Assembly: GCF_041438805.1 (NCBI RefSeq)
Contig: NZ_CP109190.1
Span: 9,176,001 to 9,240,000, forward strand
Origin: Streptomyces sp. NBC_01707
GTDB lineage: Bacteria; Actinomycetota; Actinomycetes; Streptomycetales; Streptomycetaceae
DNA length: 64,000 nucleotides
Reading direction: 5' to 3'
Shown here: positions 63,952 to 64,000 of the stretch, in pieces
How the letters are laid out: every line of letters starts with the position of its first letter
Numbering within the stretch: the first letter of the stretch is position 1
The notes under the pieces: generated by a model
The model's database searches: none
What the model was told of the DNA's origin: nothing
Seen by the model: only the letters and a program-made list of their open reading frames with translations
Position numbers and translations under genes: made by a program

Positions 63952-63990
63952 CGGAGGCAAGCCTCCGTTAATGTGGAGGCGTACCTCCAC
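63952..63990. promoter_or_regulatory. Tandem palindromic TetR operators
   Basis: CGGAGGC-AA-GCCTCCG (63952-63967) and GTGGAGG-CGTA-CCTCCAC (63973-63990) share GGAGGCnnnCCTCC, with centres 22 bp apart, about two helical turns. Confidence 0.75.
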
Positions 63991-64000
63991 TTTAGCAGTG

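Overview
The window looks like a chromosomal segment of a Streptomyces or close relative. GC content is very high, GTG starts and ATGA/GTGA stop-start overlaps are frequent, and it carries Streptomyces-type families (DUF6299, DUF6300, DUF6479, F420-dependent oxidoreductases, RsbU-like PAS-PP2C phosphatase, MocR and WYL regulators). Most lines below are family recognition from sequence; no database search was possible.

Left part (about 1-36 kb) is a mixed accessory region. It opens with the end of an HPr gene, a KDPG-type aldolase and PTS enzyme I. Next come a GFA-domain protein, an AlkZ-like winged-helix protein coupled to a quinone-type reductase with a divergent WYL regulator, a thiolase behind a striking repeated operator, and a PEP mutase/isocitrate lyase family enzyme. 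A second replicative-type DnaE is translationally coupled to a small CxxC/CxxC protein. From about 15.8 to 20.6 kb the DNA is littered with decayed IS5-type transposase, oxidoreductase and recombinase-like fragments between intact genes. A LacI regulator and a secreted pectate lyase follow, then a kinase-like protein, an RsbU-like phosphatase, an Xre-cupin regulator with a methyltransferase, decayed sugar ABC transporter pieces, a FUSC exporter, and a run of redox and regulatory genes.

Right part (about 37-62.8 kb) is one coherent oxalate and formate metabolism island. It encodes two OFA-family transporters (one frameshifted), two formyl-CoA:oxalate CoA-transferases, oxalyl-CoA decarboxylase, an oxalate-CoA ligase-like enzyme, a complete NAD-dependent molybdenum formate dehydrogenase (fdsGBAD), a beta carbonic anhydrase, a proton-translocating transhydrogenase (pntAB), a PanE-like reductase divergent from pntAB, a shortened acyl-CoA dehydrogenase, a lone PAS protein, two paralogous GntR/FCD regulators and one LysR regulator. 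The proposed flow is: oxalate enters by OFA; it is activated by CoA transfer or ATP-dependent ligation; Oxc makes formyl-CoA and CO2; Frc releases formate; Fds oxidises formate to give NADH; PntAB converts NADH to NADPH. The PanE-like enzyme may use that NADPH to reduce oxalyl-CoA to glyoxylate (inference).

Two cis-regulatory systems tie the island together. A motif ATACnGTATGCAAT, or a recognisable half of it, stands in front of nine transcription units (frc1, ofa1, the acyl-CoA dehydrogenase, both gntR genes, fds, ofa2, panE/pntA and the PAS gene). It is absent from the oxc-ligase promoter. That divergent promoter instead carries two GATA-N7-TATC palindromes that fit the LysR T-N11-A rule. 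Good hairpin terminators separate many of the units. The window closes with a TetR gene facing tandem palindromic operators at the right edge.
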